A DNA stretch of 64,000 nt from positions 16,309,807-16,373,806 of the forward strand of contig OU744453.1 in NCBI GenBank assembly GCA_916610825.1. The letters run 5' to 3'. Every line of letters begins with the position of its first letter. The stretch's first letter is position 1. This document shows positions 23,731 through 36,670 of the stretch, piece after piece. The translations under genes and the position numbers were made by a program. The notes below the pieces were generated by a model that saw nothing but the letters and a program-made list of their open reading frames with translations, did no database searches and was not told where the DNA came from. Source of the stretch: Haliclystus octoradiatus (Eukaryota; Cnidaria; Staurozoa; Stauromedusae; Haliclystidae).

Positions 23731-23998
23731 CAGAGCCATCTATTTAGAACAGTTGGGATACGCAACTTTCGAGGCTTACAAATTACGATTTTCTTCTATT
23801 AAATGCGAGGCTTTGCTTTTGAACAAAAAGTTTATCGAATTTATGATATTATTTTCGTGGGTTTTGTTCAAATTTCGCGAGCCTGGGTTTCACGGAACGA
23901 AAATTTTGCTAATAAAATCATGTGACTGGCATCTGTCCAATTGTAGCCGAGAGCGGCACATGAAAGAGTGTCCCAACTCTTGGTAATAGATGACTCTG
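23731..23998. repeat. TIR MITE (CAGAGYCATCTATT ends)
   Basis: Starts CAGAGCCATCTATTTAGAAC and ends with the inverse of CAGAGTCATCTATTACCAAG. Both ends then carry AGTTGGGAYAC, giving a terminal inverted repeat of about 30 bp. Total length is 268 bp, with no coding capacity. A partial relative lies at 4618-4760. Confidence 0.7.
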
Positions 23999-24429
23999 AT
24001 GACAATGATATAATAATATAAACTTTTCCGATAATCAAATAAATTTTCATGTAAATGATAAATAACGCATAACTAAAACATTTTTGTAACTAATTGTCCT
24101 AGCTTTTCTTGAAAAACGCAGTTTTTATTGAAAATTCTCCCTCGTTCTAGTCTCTACGATGATGCAAAGTTAGGAGAATGGCATGTGATCATTGCTTTTA
24201 GCTGTTTTATGTCCAAATAAACAGCTCATTTGATTGTATAATACCAATTGAAAGCGGTTATCCGTGTGGAGTACTCTGGAACAAACACTTTTGGTGCTAT
24301 GAGACACTCAAAAGACAAAAATCACTCGCATGGTGGTGGCTTTAAGCCTCTTTCATGTCTCATTACACACCCAGCCTGTTTATGTATCAGAGTACGTAAA
24401 ACTGAGCACCGTTTTCTATTCATTAAGTA

Positions 24430-26345
24430 CAGAATATACAACATATTATAATTAGAACTAAGATAGTGCAACCCAAAACTATTCATTTTGCTTATATTTA
24501 AAAGGGCAAAACTTTATCTTACCTTTGTGAAAATGAACCAAATACACAATCGCCAAGCAATGAAAAACCATTACCAATGATAAACCAACGTAAAGCCGTT
24601 AAAATCCATGTTTTTCACCAGCCATTTGCCATAAATGATCGGCTTTGCAATAGGTTGGGGACAGCAAAGTTGCGAAATAACCATTCGATTGTTACTATAT
24701 TTTACTGAGCTTTTTCCAACCAGTCAAACTCAGGGAAACGTGAATACTATATTTGATTCCATTGTTACTGGTTCCCTTGACGACTTGCTAAACTTGAACT
24801 CGTGTAATTTTGAACTAATAACAAACATGGCAGACTGTAGACCTTTCTATCGCTGTAACTATTCCTGCATCTTCTAAGTAAGTCTTATATTTCCATTTAA
24901 TACTGCTTCAAATATTGAATAGGTTTTGAAATGCTTGAAAATGCAGCTTTAGTTGTAGGTGCATTGAGCCACTATGGAGCTCACTGCTCAACCTATATTT
25001 ACTGCTCAACCTATATTTACTAGGTATACTTCAAACATTAAAATGCTGATAACGACTTCACATTCTCCCGCCGTTTCTCCTAACCCGGTCTAGACAAATA
25101 TTTCGACATGAAGGCGAGACTATTGTTTATCGGAATCAAAACATTGAATACATTATTCATTCAAGCAATGTAAATCAGATATAAATATATAAATTGGTTC
25201 TTTGTTGTGGATATTTGGATATGTTTTTCATCAATTTTTCTCTCGATTTTATTGTTTTAACTGTATTTACATTTTCTACTAGCATTTGCTTTTTAATTTT
25301 TCATTATTTTTTCCTTACTTTTTTGTTCGGAATAAAATGTTATTTTTTACTCTTTTACAACAAATACTGTTATGTAACATCAAATATATTTGACGTGGAA
25401 CTGCTGAATTTTTGATGGTATTTAACCCAAAGCATTTACAATGATACAATATTAAACAATCCTGAAGGGAAAAAACATTTACTACAGATAATTTCGCCAT
25501 CTGTATTTTGTTGAAATAAGTTTGTAAGTTTTGACAAGTATCAGTTAATCGACTTGATTTATAGCCATAAGTTTCCATATAGATTTAATTCATTTTATTT
25601 TGGCTTGCATGTTGCATCTTTCATTAATTTACGTAATGTTGGACCCCGTCTTTCCCCGTACATCAAATGCTTGATAATTTGTTAGAACAATACGATCAAA
25701 CAGAATGCCGTTTTGCAGAATCCTTCACAATGCTGTACGTAGGGAACAAGTCCCGCTTACCACTCGTCAAATTGTGGCGTATCAAAGCGGGACTTATAGA
25801 TCAGTCAACAAATATATCTAACATGACCAATGCACTCATAATTGGAGCTGCATATTCAAACATTCCAAAACCTGTTTAAGAATTGATGCAGTATAATTAA
25901 ATGAAAATATTAGAGTTACTCAGGAGATGCAGGTATATTTACATCGATATAATTGTCTATCTGCCATGTTTGTCATTAGTTCAAAATTACACATGTTCAA
26001 GTTTATAGGAGGATCTCAAGGAAACCAGCAACAATAAAAACGAAAATAATATTCAAATCTCCCCCGTGTTTGAATGCTTGGTAAAAAATCTCAAAAGCTC
26101 AGTTAAAATAGTAACAATTGAACTGTTAATTCGCAAATTTGCAATGGCTTTGCATTGTTTTTATCAAATAATATTGACATCATAATGTTTTCATTAATTG
26201 GCGATGTTAAATATGGTTTATTTGATTCATTTGCACAAAGGTAAGATAAAGTTATGCCCTTTTAAAAATACGTAAAATCGCAGCCTTGAGTAACGCTATC
26301 TTTTGTTCTAATTATAATATCTTGGTCATAATAATACATTAAAAA
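24430..26345. repeat. 1.9-kb foldback element with about 500-bp inverted arms
   Basis: 24430-24980 and 25845-26345 are imperfect inverted copies. For example, AAAACTTTATCTTACCTTTG at 24509 pairs with CAAAGGTAAGATAAAGTTAT at 26237. TAATTTTGAACTAATAACAAACATGG near 24806 has its complement near 25968 (as CCATGTTTGTCATTAGTTCA). The 900-bp interior has no recognisable transposase. The element fills the interval between tyrosinase genes 2 and 3. Confidence 0.75.
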
Positions 26346-26995
26346 ATTAATTATAGAGAGTGTAAACTCAGATACATATATAATGAAAAGAGATCAATGT
26401 TTATTAAAACAGAGCATTATATTATCTTGGTTATATTAGAAAATATATGGCCAAGTTAGAAATCATTGTTAATTACTCCACAAATTGCTATACAAACTCT
26501 TTCGATAAAAATCAACCAATTTTAATGTTCGCTGTTTAGACTATACAAAATACGTATAGATAAAACTTGGCTTGGACATCGTCAATTGGACATGCGTCAC
26601 ATTCATTTTATAGCTTTCTAATAAAGCTATTTATTATAATTAACGTAGTAAACTACACTCTGAATCATTAGTTAATGATTTGATGATAGTCAATCCAACG
26701 TAATACGGAAAGATTGAAGATCAAATCGATATTTGGAATTCAGTAGCAAACTTCAGTTTGATAAAGTTCTAATGATCATGTAATTCCCATGACAGCAAAC
26801 TTAGAGGAAGTAAACATTTTTAAAATTGCAGCTATACTACAGAAAAAATCTGCAAATTATAGTATTTAACGATGTAAGTTAAGATTATATCTATGGATAC
26901 TATGGAAGTTTATATCAGCTTTGTCCATTTCTTACCGTCAATATAGTTTTTAAACAGAGGTAAAGAGCAGGGAGACCTGATTGGTTGAATTCAAT

Positions 26996-29900
26996 ATGAG
27001 GATTTGTGTATTACTCTCACTGTTTGTATGTTTTGTGCTCTTGACTTTGGACACCGGTAAGTGAATTTCCGTCATTTTCATTCGTAACTATCATAGTAGC
27101 ATGTATTTAGAAAATAGGTATTCTCCATCATTATTAATGATTCACAAGTTTTCCAATACATTGTAATTCGTGCTTGAAACGCAATCTTTTATTCGATGAA
27201 ATGCTACCGTTCTGATGTTGTTGTTACACTTTGCGTTTGTGGTAAAATCAAATGATGTCGTTTAAGGGAGCATATCCAACAACTAATAAATGGTCATAAG
27301 ATTAATTTCAATGACATTGTAAACATCAGTACTACCAATCACAATGTTGAAATTAAACTGCATATTTGCGCTATTGCGTCAGAAAAAAAGCCGACTGATT
27401 TCCGTCTTGAAGTTTTCAACTTCAATGAATCGAATGAAGCAATAGGTCATAGGAAACTCTACAGAAATTGCTTTGTCTGTGGAATCTATAGGCCTTCGAC
27501 AAGGCAAGGTTTTATTTTTAAAGCTTAAAATGTGAGAACCTGCTCATAAATTGCGATTAAAATCCACAAAGTTACGTAACATTTAATGAAGTCTGAAAAT
27601 AAAATGAGTTGCCATTGTTCCCTTTCTTCTTTTTAAAAAAATCTCTTTCCAATCACACGGTCTTTTATTTGAAGCTGCAAGTGTACAGCTTTTGGTATTT
27701 TGTAGGAAGGTCATTACCGCTGTAGTTGTGTTTTCAAAAAGAATATTTATTATTCAGATACCTAATTGTATTTGTTATCGCCTCTGCCAAACTCACAACG
27801 AAAACCACTGTTCTCAGGGATCTCCCCAATCTAACTTGGCCCACATTAAACCCAGCAACGCGGGTAACTCATTGCTCAGTATAATTTAAAAACCTAGTCA
27901 CTAACTTGATATTAAAAACTGTGTTAATTAAACGGCTTAAACGAAATATTGTAAGCATTTTATTCTATTGTATTGGCGTTTCAAATATTTACTCTATATT
28001 TTCATTTAACTGGCTCCAAACTCGACGATGGGCTCCTTTCTTGCCTACCTGGGATATTATTTCGTTCTTCTACCCGGAGAGGGGCAAATATCAATACATC
28101 TGCTATACCGGAGTTGCCGTTTTGGAGAGGTGTCTTTTCAAAATTCTCGTAAAATCTAAAAATATCATTTAAATTTGATTTTATATGTTTGGATTTTCTT
28201 TTTTGCCTTGTCGTGAAAACGTGTATCATTTTCCAATTTGATGGTCTCAATCCTTCATTCTCAATCCCTGCTTTGAAATTTTTCCATCCTCCTTGATTTC
28301 TGAAAATGGTACACTTCTTTTCAACATTAATACCCAAAAATCTGAAGTCCTTGCGTCTTTACTTGTTGTCAAAAGCGTCCCCTCAAGAACAAATACCAAG
28401 TGAATTGAACCCCCGGATTGAACCTATTGACTTTGTGTATTTCGATATTTTTTATTGCTATAGCAAACGGGAAATGTTGCACAGGACAAAACTGTGTTCG
28501 AATAAGAAAAGAGTTTACATCAATGTCAAAAAGGGAAAGAAGACTTTACTTGAGAGCATTTAAGAGACTCGTTACTGATCCTAGAACAAAAAATGAGTAT
28601 ATAGGACTTATTGACCTTCACAGACGTTTATTTGATACTAGAATCCACCGTGTCGCTGAATTTCTTCCATGGCATCGATGGTAGGTATACATTTATCTAA
28701 TTCATTTCATTTTTACAATCTCATTTGTGCACTGGTGTTTGTTTGGTTGTTTGTTTGTTGTTAGACATTTAATATTTAAATAGCTGTATATAAATATTTG
28801 TATGAGATTTAAAGTGGATAAATGTAATTGTTTTGCTATTAATCTTGATTTATTTATTGTTAAACATAGACATTGTTTTGATTTCATAGGTATCTTCTTC
28901 AAGTCGAAAATCTCCTTCAGAAGATTGATTGCAATGTAACATTGCCTTACTGGGCATGGAGCCTAGTTTCTAATAAACCATGGAAAGCAGAAGGAATGTG
29001 GAGTAGGGGCTCACATGGTTTCGGAAGAAACGGTGCTAGATCGCAGGGAAGATGCGTGACGAGGGGAATATTTTCTCAAAATGTATGGAAATTCCAAGGC
29101 AGATGTCTGCGACGAGAATTTTATGGAAATACACCAGATGAAGTTGCTGTTGCTGAAATGATAAGGATGGAGAATTTTAGAGACTTTGAACTGTCTCTAA
29201 GAGCAAATTTACACGACGATGTCCATTGTTTAATTGGTAAGCAATATATTACAGGTCTCTCCATACAATATGATATTATACATTCAACACAAAATAATGG
29301 TATGTATTATTAGTTATATATTAAAATTACAGATTTAGACATACATTATGATACCAGCGCTGGGGTAATTTAGGCTTGAAGCTAGATTGGGAGTGTTCAA
29401 TTGAGCCTCAGTGGCTATGTTACCCTAAACATTGTCAAAATCTGACTGCAATATTACATCAAAGAGATGAACAGTACTGAATATTTCCACTCGTTTATAC
29501 AGTTGCATTACTGAGGAGGAAAGCATAGCTTCAGGATCTTTCATTTTTTCCATACAATCTTTTTCTTCTTTCTATTTGTTTTGGAAACAACCTACTAAAA
29601 AATTGGGACTCCACTTGCAAATGAAACCTCAAGCAATTTTTTTTAATTGTCCAATCGGACAATAATAAGTCGCAACAAGCTTTCTTACTTATTTCAGCTT
29701 TCGTATCCTCAGCTGAAGATACACTACAAAGAATCTAAAATATTTGTTGTTTTTCTTGTCACAAAATAGCAAACTACAATAATTTGCTACGGTAGTACAG
29801 TTACAATTACTATTACTATTACTGTTTTAAATATACAATCGCTTGAAGCATTATCACATGTGTAATGTTAGATATATCGGCATGCTATATAAAATTGTTA

Positions 29901-32448
29901 ATGGACACATTCACTTGTAGATTCCTGAAGAGTTCTGTGTGCAGTCATCAAGAAAAACGTGGGGCAACAACTCTAAAATTTATTTACCATCAGCTAACAC
30001 AGATGTCCGTTATAATTTATTTACCATAAAACAATAAAATATGGAACGTACTTCCTGGAGATTATGGTAACTGTAAATAAATTAATGAATTCAAAAACAA
30101 ACTTTTACAGAATTTGGATCTGATAAAAACTTGGTAATCATAAATGATCTTGTTTATCAACAGTATAGTATCTGCGTATAACATCACCTTCTGTTTGTGC
30201 ATTTTTTCTGAAAGTGAAGTGTCTACTTGACCGGCAGTCGCAGCCATTATGGATTCAATTGCGCGTGCGCAGGAAGTCAAATACATCATTCACTCGATCA
30301 CGTGTTTCACTCGTCCCAGGGTTAGGGTTAGGTTTGGGGTCCAATCACGTGATAGAGAACCTGATGCATTGTTGAAATAAAGCTCTATCTTCAAGTTTCT
30401 ATCTAAAATTCAACGCTAACATTATTTTCCCCATATTTTCTTTCTGAAGGTGGGACCATGTGCTCTGTAAGAGCTGCTGAGGCCCCAGAGTTCTTACTAC
30501 ATCATGCATACGTCGATGAGCTATGGGATGAATGGCAACGTAAAAGTTACGCTAACAAATACGTATATTTCTCTGCTTCAAACAGAAAGATGGTAAATAC
30601 AAATCTATTACCACGTGATTTGATTGACTTGGAAAATCAACCTGGTGGAATAAAGGTCAGATATGAGCAACCCATTACGTTGGAAAGCTCAGCTACCATG
30701 AGCTTTTTGAGAGGTAAGTACAAGATTATGTCACAGGATCTACAATTTCTATTAATTTGAGGGTGGAAAGTCTTTAAGTGCACATGACACAAGCAAAGTT
30801 TAACACAGGTTCGAATAGCTGAAGTTAAACGAGGAGAAATGCCGAAAAGGATTTTTTTAATTTGGACCAATATCAGCGGAGATATTTGAAATAAAAGGTA
30901 CGCTTATTTCGATCAAAATTGTTTCTAAAACTCGGAGTGACAGAAGTGTTTACTATAGGGAAAGGGTGTAGTCAGAACTATAAGATTTAGTATCCTCTTT
31001 AGCGGTGAAATTAAAAAAAATTATCGATCAAGAAGACATGTCCGTACCATTAGGACTATTTATAGCTTTATAGTTATTTAGAAAACATACACAATATACA
31101 ATAATTTTAAGTGGATGAATCAAAAAGTGGTGGAAAAATTGGTCAATCGATCGTCTATGGTATGCTGTCTGGAGTGTGAACTTCTTGAATTAAGTTATAT
31201 CTCACTCATAAAAAAAATTACAATCACGAATTACTGGGGACAATCATTTCTGTGTTCTGTTTCCAAATTTATCTCAAATACAAATAAAATCATGTTGGAA
31301 GTTCATTTTTCCCAAAATGTATTGTCTTTCTTGAAGGAGTTTTTGAACAGTAGACACGATTTTGAAAAAGAATCAACGACACGTTCTATTTTTTTAAAAT
31401 AATATGCCAGATGTTAGGGAAATTTGTTGCTAGCACATGATGGTTAACACATGATGATCTATTTATAGCAATTATTGGCATGGTAACACTTTCAGATTTC
31501 CTGGTGTTACTATGGAAACATTAGAATAGAATAACATTGCAATAACTCAAAAATATTCTGGGCAACCCCAATTTTCTTCCATCGTCACACTAAAATATAC
31601 TGTTATAAATTAAAGCAAATTCAACATTTGAAATGTTTTTTGATTAATCATTAAATATATAGATATAAAACTAAAAACTTTTGACTTTAGAAGCATATAT
31701 CTCTTTACCTGTATCTTGAATATTGATCAAATATAGCTCCAAATCTTCAGCTGATCTTTGAAAATTTCATTCCGAAAGAAGATTGTCATTTGGTTAGCGG
31801 TTTTTTATTTAGAGACAAATAAGTAAAGTGTTTAGTGTATGTTCGGGTGTAGACTCTCTTGTTGAAAATAAACGGGTTCCTGTTGGAGGAAAAAGAGTGA
31901 GACACAAAATCAACCCAAAATCGTCAATTTGACTGCATTTTTGAAGGAGAAATGATCGCGCAAAGTAAAAACACAAGAAGATCATGTACGAATAGAAATT
32001 TTTCATCTATCTAAAGAAGCAGTCTCCCAATATCTGGGATGTACATTTTAATCTGTTTTTGTGTCTTTCCCCTGAAACATTAGTTCTAAACGTCTAAAGT
32101 CTATTTTGAAAATTTGAGTATTTTTCAATAGAAACTTCAATTTTATCTCTGCTGTTCCAAACCTCCTTAACTTAAGAAACTCATAATGCTGTTCAAGAAA
32201 ATCTTACAGTTGTTTTATTTTTATTTTAAATAGTTGGGGCTTCGAAAACCATGTTAGATACCATGCCTCGTCAATTCTTTCCAGAAGTCTCGGCAAAAAC
32301 AAGATCGTTATTCAAACTATCACCCGAGGAAGCGAAGCGAGCAGCAGAACTTGAAGCTATGATACGTGGAGGTGTTTTGCCTGCTGGAGTAGATCTCAAT
32401 TTGGCAGGAAAAAACGCTGATATGGGATTCAAACTCACTAATAATTAA
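26996..32448 (+). CDS. Tyrosinase, secreted type (gene 3), complete
   Basis: Five exons: 26996-27056, 28464-28680, 28890-29236, 30450-30713 and 32234-32448. Phases agree and the sum is 1104 nt, giving 367 residues plus stop. Residues 1-20 form a signal peptide (MRICVLLSLFVCFVLLTLDT). CuA histidines are H73 (DLHRR), H82 (RIHRV) and H91 (LPWHRW). CuB histidines are H201 and H205 (NLHDDVH), then LLHHAYVDELWDEWQ at about 224-238. The C-terminal exon (65-70 residues, charged) is homologous to that of gene 1. A 209-bp intron splits the Trp codon of HRW in phase 2, and is absent from genes 1 and 2. Role: copper-dependent oxidation of tyrosine or diphenols, probably extracellular. A possible polyadenylation signal lies at 32622-32627. 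Confidence 0.93.
27057..28463 (+). other. Intron 1 of tyrosinase gene 3
   Basis: 1.4-kb intron between the signal-peptide exon and the first tyrosinase exon. A 111-codon minus-strand frame at 28002-28337 is less AT-rich than its surroundings and could be a decayed mobile-element frame; it resembles nothing recognised. Confidence 0.5.
29237..30449 (+). other. Intron 3 of tyrosinase gene 3
   Basis: Holds a short telomere-like run (AGGGTTAGGGTTAGG at 30318-30332) flanked by CACGTG motifs. Also holds TGTTACCCTAAA near 29425, resembling sequence just upstream of the Gag gene (13407). No exon is seen. Confidence 0.5.
30714..32233 (+). other. Intron 4 of tyrosinase gene 3
   Basis: 1.5-kb AT-rich intron before the C-terminal exon; no element recognised. 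Confidence 0.6.
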
Positions 32449-32621
32449 TATGCACGGTATCCGTATTAAAATTTATTTCAGAAACATAGTTATTATGTAT
32501 ATTAACATGTTTTTTGACGCTGTTTGCATCAAGCATAGAATATAAATTCTGTGTTACATATATTTCTAAGCTGTATTTCAAATGTTTAATTATAATACGA
32601 TTTATGCATGCAAGTAGTTTT

Positions 32622-32627
32622 AATAAA
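32622..32627 (+). promoter_or_regulatory. Possible polyadenylation signal of tyrosinase gene 3
   Basis: AATAAA 174 nt downstream of the stop codon, in an AT-rich 3' flank. Confidence 0.4.
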
Positions 32628-35344
32628 GTTATTTTGCAAGGTTTCCAAACATGTCAAAATCAGGGAAGTCTCCTACCGATTTATGAACAAGTATTCCGTA
32701 GTTATAGTTTGACAAATTTGACTTTCCATTTTATGATCTGCTACGTTTTCTATAGAAAAAATTTGTAGTCCAAGTTGGCGTTCTGAGTTTGGAAAGGTGA
32801 AATTTGAGAGACAAGAATTCCAGCAACATACTTCCTGACAGTCTTAACCGTTTATTTAAGCGAAGTGATAGTTTAATTGTTTGTTGTTTGTTGTTGTTCA
32901 TGTTGTGATTATGTTTTTTACCTGTATAAATGTATCATACTTGGTGCCTGATGGAAATATATCATTTTTTAAAATTTTCAGTTAGCTGATGTTTGACTTT
33001 GATTGGCTATAGTAGGATGAAAACAAATGGAAATTAAATTATTGCGTCATCAATAGCTAGTAGCCTAATAACTCCAAGTTGTGCAATGAGCTGTATGTTA
33101 GCTACACTTCTTATAATTGCAAGAATTTCACCAAACCAGCTGTCCTCATGTAATTAACTAAAGTCATTGGGTAATCATTGACCAGTCGTAGAGACTTTCT
33201 ATTTACTCTTGAAATTCGATATTTCAAATGTTATGAAAATGCTGCCTGGGGTGACCAAATGAAGCCAGCATTCTGCCAGTGTTTGATATAAATTTCGCTC
33301 AACGTTGTGAAAATACAGGCAAACATAGCGAGGAATTGCTGTCATATAAGGTTCACATGCGCAAAGAAGTTGCTGTAAATTATGGTCATGCTCTGTGCCC
33401 CCGAATCATTTTTTCTTTGACCTGAGAAATGATTGCAGTGTTTTATACCTTCGTCTTATTAACGCTTTTGGTTTAAATTATGAACCGTGGATCATCTTAT
33501 GAATTTCGTGCATGCTGAAAAGTTTTGGTAAAGTTAATCAAAATACGTTTGCCTGTGTGCAGAAGGCGTGAATTTAAAGTAGACCACATACTTTTTATAC
33601 ACAATATTTTCGAAAAAATTATTGCCGAATTTCGAGGGAAAGTCCTAGCTATGAAACATTTTGACGGCACAATCAATTCAAAATCTTTAAATTAAAATTA
33701 AGGAAAGCAAGAACTTTAGAGTTATCCAAAGTTGTTGTCCACGCATTTGTTGAAAAGGAATTCGAAATTGTTGAGGAAAACAGCAGCGATGACGACAATT
33801 AAGGGCATTAAGGTTGACGTCGATTTCATTTGCTGTTCAAGTCATTACTGGAGACAGAGGATTCAGCTCAAGGTATTCCTTTAACCTTTGTCAAAGAAAA
33901 TAATATATTTTTAATTTATAACTTGGTTATATTCTGAAAGATGCAGATGAGAACATTAAAATGAAACTTATACGGTACAAAACAAATGGCTTCAACAAAG
34001 AGGAGGGAGAGACAAGGTTCGCAATTTCTGAATAAATTGTCTAAAAAAACGACAGACTCTCTGTAGTGGTCGAAAAGAAAGAAAATGACATTGTCAAGAA
34101 ATTACATACACAGATTGCTTATTTACAACAGGTATTTATGTCGAAGAAAATAAATTAGCAGAAGTCAAAAAGGAGATTAACAGAAAAAGGAAATATGAAG
34201 ATTCTGGATCATCTGGTGAACAAGGTTCATGTGGTATCAAGTGTAATAACTCTACAGAGAAGAGAAAAAGAAGCTAAAGAGTTTTTGGAGAAGGAAGGGG
34301 AAGGAAAGCAGTTCAAAGTTGTAGAGAAGCTTCTCCCGAGGAAAATGAGTTGCAAAGCTAGAAATTCTTGCTAAATCACAACGGAAATAGTAATCTTTAA
34401 AAGATATGTAATTATTACACACATATTCAATTACAATAATATTGATGCTGTAATATATAATAGATGTTATACAATATTTTGTCAAGGTCATAATCATTTG
34501 CTGTATGTACCTTATGGGGCATTTGATGCTGATAGTGTTTAAAACCTTAACAAGGTTAACAAGGGTAATGAGAGTAATGTAATCATTTTAATAATCATGT
34601 CACATAACCTTTGTCTGGAACATCAATTATCTCTCATCAATTTCACTACAACAATGATTTTTTTCTAATTGAATGGGTCATTGATTTTTCATTAAATACA
34701 ATTGGAAAGAAATTCAACATAATTGTTTTTCAAACATGTTTGCAATATTAAAAATATAGTAAAAGTTACATCTGAATATAGTAAATCCCAAGCTGTTAAA
34801 ATGAAAAAATATTCAATCTGTCGCAGCTAATCGCCATTTTCAAAACTTGTGTTCTAGCTGTTTGGTCAAAGCCGTGCATGTATAGGTCTATAACCGCACA
34901 CGTGCGGGTATAGACCTATACCCACACGCTTTTAATGGTTACCATGGAATCTCGTGCGTTGTCTTGACATAACTGCTAAACACGTGGTACAAATCCACTA
35001 ATCATGATATAAGTTTTTTTCAAATGATTATTAATTTCATTTAATATTCAATTCCCGGGACTCAATCTTATAATTTGCCACGTATCCAATTATCACCGGA
35101 GTATCACCGTCTGAAGATGAAACGCAAATGAAACACCAGAAACGCTGATTTACAAAAAGACTTTTGCGTCTTCTTTATTTCCGGTTTATGTGTGATACTT
35201 TAAAAATTGGAATTTCCTGTATGACTGTTAATTCGAATTACCTGCATTGCATGGGACAATTATACATTTCCGCCGAAACTGAAAATGAGCTGTTCTGAGT
35301 CTTGACTACTTGTAGTATCCGTTAATATATCAGCGGTTATTAGA
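32628..35344. other. Intergenic; degraded purine-rich stretch and a hairpin
   Basis: 33690-34380 is purine-rich on the plus strand and reads in short Lys/Glu-rich pieces broken by stops (e.g. KEAKEFLEKEGEGKQFKVVE). This may be a decayed coding sequence of unknown kind. 34873-34927 is a near-perfect hairpin (TATAGGTCTATA..TATAGACCTATA). The rest shows nothing. Confidence 0.35.
34873..34927. repeat. Near-perfect hairpin
   Basis: GTATAGGTCTATAACCGCAC pairs with GTGCGGGTATAGACCTATAC around a two-base centre (AC). The stem is about 20 bp with one mismatch. Confidence 0.8.
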
Positions 35345-35520
35345 GCGGGCCATGGCGTAACTGCTGGAAACCCCACCCCCGGCTGGATTAATCCCTGGCA
35401 GCACTACTATTGGTTGGTGCCAAAAAGAGCATCCAGCCAATAAACTTACACATCATCCATAAATTCAAAAAATAAACAACCTCGTTGGTGAAAAAAGTTG
35501 TAAAATGATAAAAATAAATA
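35345..35520 (+). repeat. tRNA-derived SINE, family 2, diverged
   Basis: CGGGCCATGGCGTAACTGCT (decayed A box), then AAAAAGAGCATCCAGCCAAT and an AAAAATAAAT tail match the family 2 layout. Confidence 0.6.
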
Positions 35521-35799
35521 CAATATGCAATCATATTTTATTCTTAATGAGGGAGTAGCAGATGTAATAAATTCGAATAAGTCATAAATTTACTCAAAAT
35601 GTGAGCTATGACACAATGTCAACTTTTAGTTCGAGCTATGAGGAAATCAATTTCCATTTCTAAAATCTATGTAATTCATTCAGCGGGGATTATGTTCCAA
35701 TGGCAACAGCATATTTCAGACCAACATCTTTTGAATCGTCAGTGGTATTTTTGTTAAGTGACAAGTTATGGCTCAAGGAACTGTAGGATAATTTGTAGT

Positions 35800-36460
35800 G
35801 GGCCATCTAAAATTATAAGAAAATAAATTTACAATGTAAAAACCTGCAGTCCTTTGAAAAAAAGTTTGTATAACTTAAAGGTTCTGAATAAATGATGATG
35901 ATGATGATGATGATGATGATGCAACAGCATCGATATAGAAACTACTTCATGCATCAAAATCTTAAAGCCTCCAACTCAATCAAGGCTCAATAATCATTCT
36001 ACTTCTAGCTAGTTCTATTTATATAAGTACTGCTATGTCATGAAAGAAGGTTTGTAAAAATTTGATATATAATTATCACCATAGTTTCTTCCTATTCTAT
36101 TCTGTCTACTAAATGACTCATTTCAAATCTAGTAAAATTTGGATTTGAATCCGGGGGGGGGTAACTCCACTATGAGGGCCATACAGGGACGTGACACTTT
36201 TTTGGGTTCCATATTCCAACTGAGAAAAAACTTTTTGGGTATGAGATTTCCAATTTTGGAGCTTTTGGGTATCCTATTTTTGACTTCTTCAAGAATTTTT
36301 TGAAAACATTTGCATCATTTTTGTGTATTTACTTAAAATCAATTAACCTGCTAGAGCTTTTTGGGTAGCCTTAACAGAATTTTTGGAACTTTTTGGGTAC
36401 TTTACCTTTTTCAAGTGCCACCTCCCCGTCCCTAAAGAGCTGGACTTACCCCCCGGGATA
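35800..36460 (+). repeat. Left arm of a 660-bp inverted repeat pair
   Basis: GGCCATCTAAAATTATAAGA at 35801 is the complement of the sequence ending at 39320. Correspondence is collinear (coordinate sum about 75121) through a (GAT)n-type trinucleotide run and the MITE at 36153-36457. The partner arm is 38655-39321. The 2.2-kb interior carries a PA14-gene exon and a SINE. Confidence 0.85.
36153..36457. repeat. MITE, GGGGGTAACTCC family, copy 2 (full)
   Basis: Ends GGGGGTAACTCCACTATGAG and the inverse of GGGGGTAAGTCCAGCTCTTT. The interior repeats the phrase TTTTTGGGTA several times. Inverted partner of the copy at 38658. Confidence 0.8.
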
Positions 36461-36514
36461 CTTAGACTGCTACTTTACAAGGTTATCTCGACAGAAATGT
36501 TTGCATAATTTACC

Positions 36515-36670
36515 ATGCATGCTAGAGAGACAAATTATTTTACCGGTTTTGGCACAATCCTTTGCTAGTGGTTAATATTAAGCAAAGTTTGACCGTACAT
36601 TATTCGGCATCGTATTTTTTTGGCTTACTGTTATTGACAGAATACCGTTATGGTCGGAGCAGACAATTAT
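36515..36670. repeat. Diverged copy of the CCGGCAATA-type MITE
   Basis: ACCGGTTTTGGCACAATCC.. and TTTTTTTGGCTTACTGTTAT match the interior of the elements at 51308-51497 and 54957-55146 with many substitutions. A short reiteration, GGGATATTAAGC, follows at 36713 and 36770, with a weaker form near 36803. Confidence 0.5.

Noticed and set aside
28002..28337. 111-codon frame in intron 1 of tyrosinase gene 3
   Set aside because: No recognisable motif and antisense to the gene; base composition hints at an old coding insert but this is not enough to call a gene.
33690..34380. Lys/Glu-rich coding gene
   Set aside because: Interrupted by many stops in all frames; purine-rich composition alone explains the apparent Lys/Glu content.
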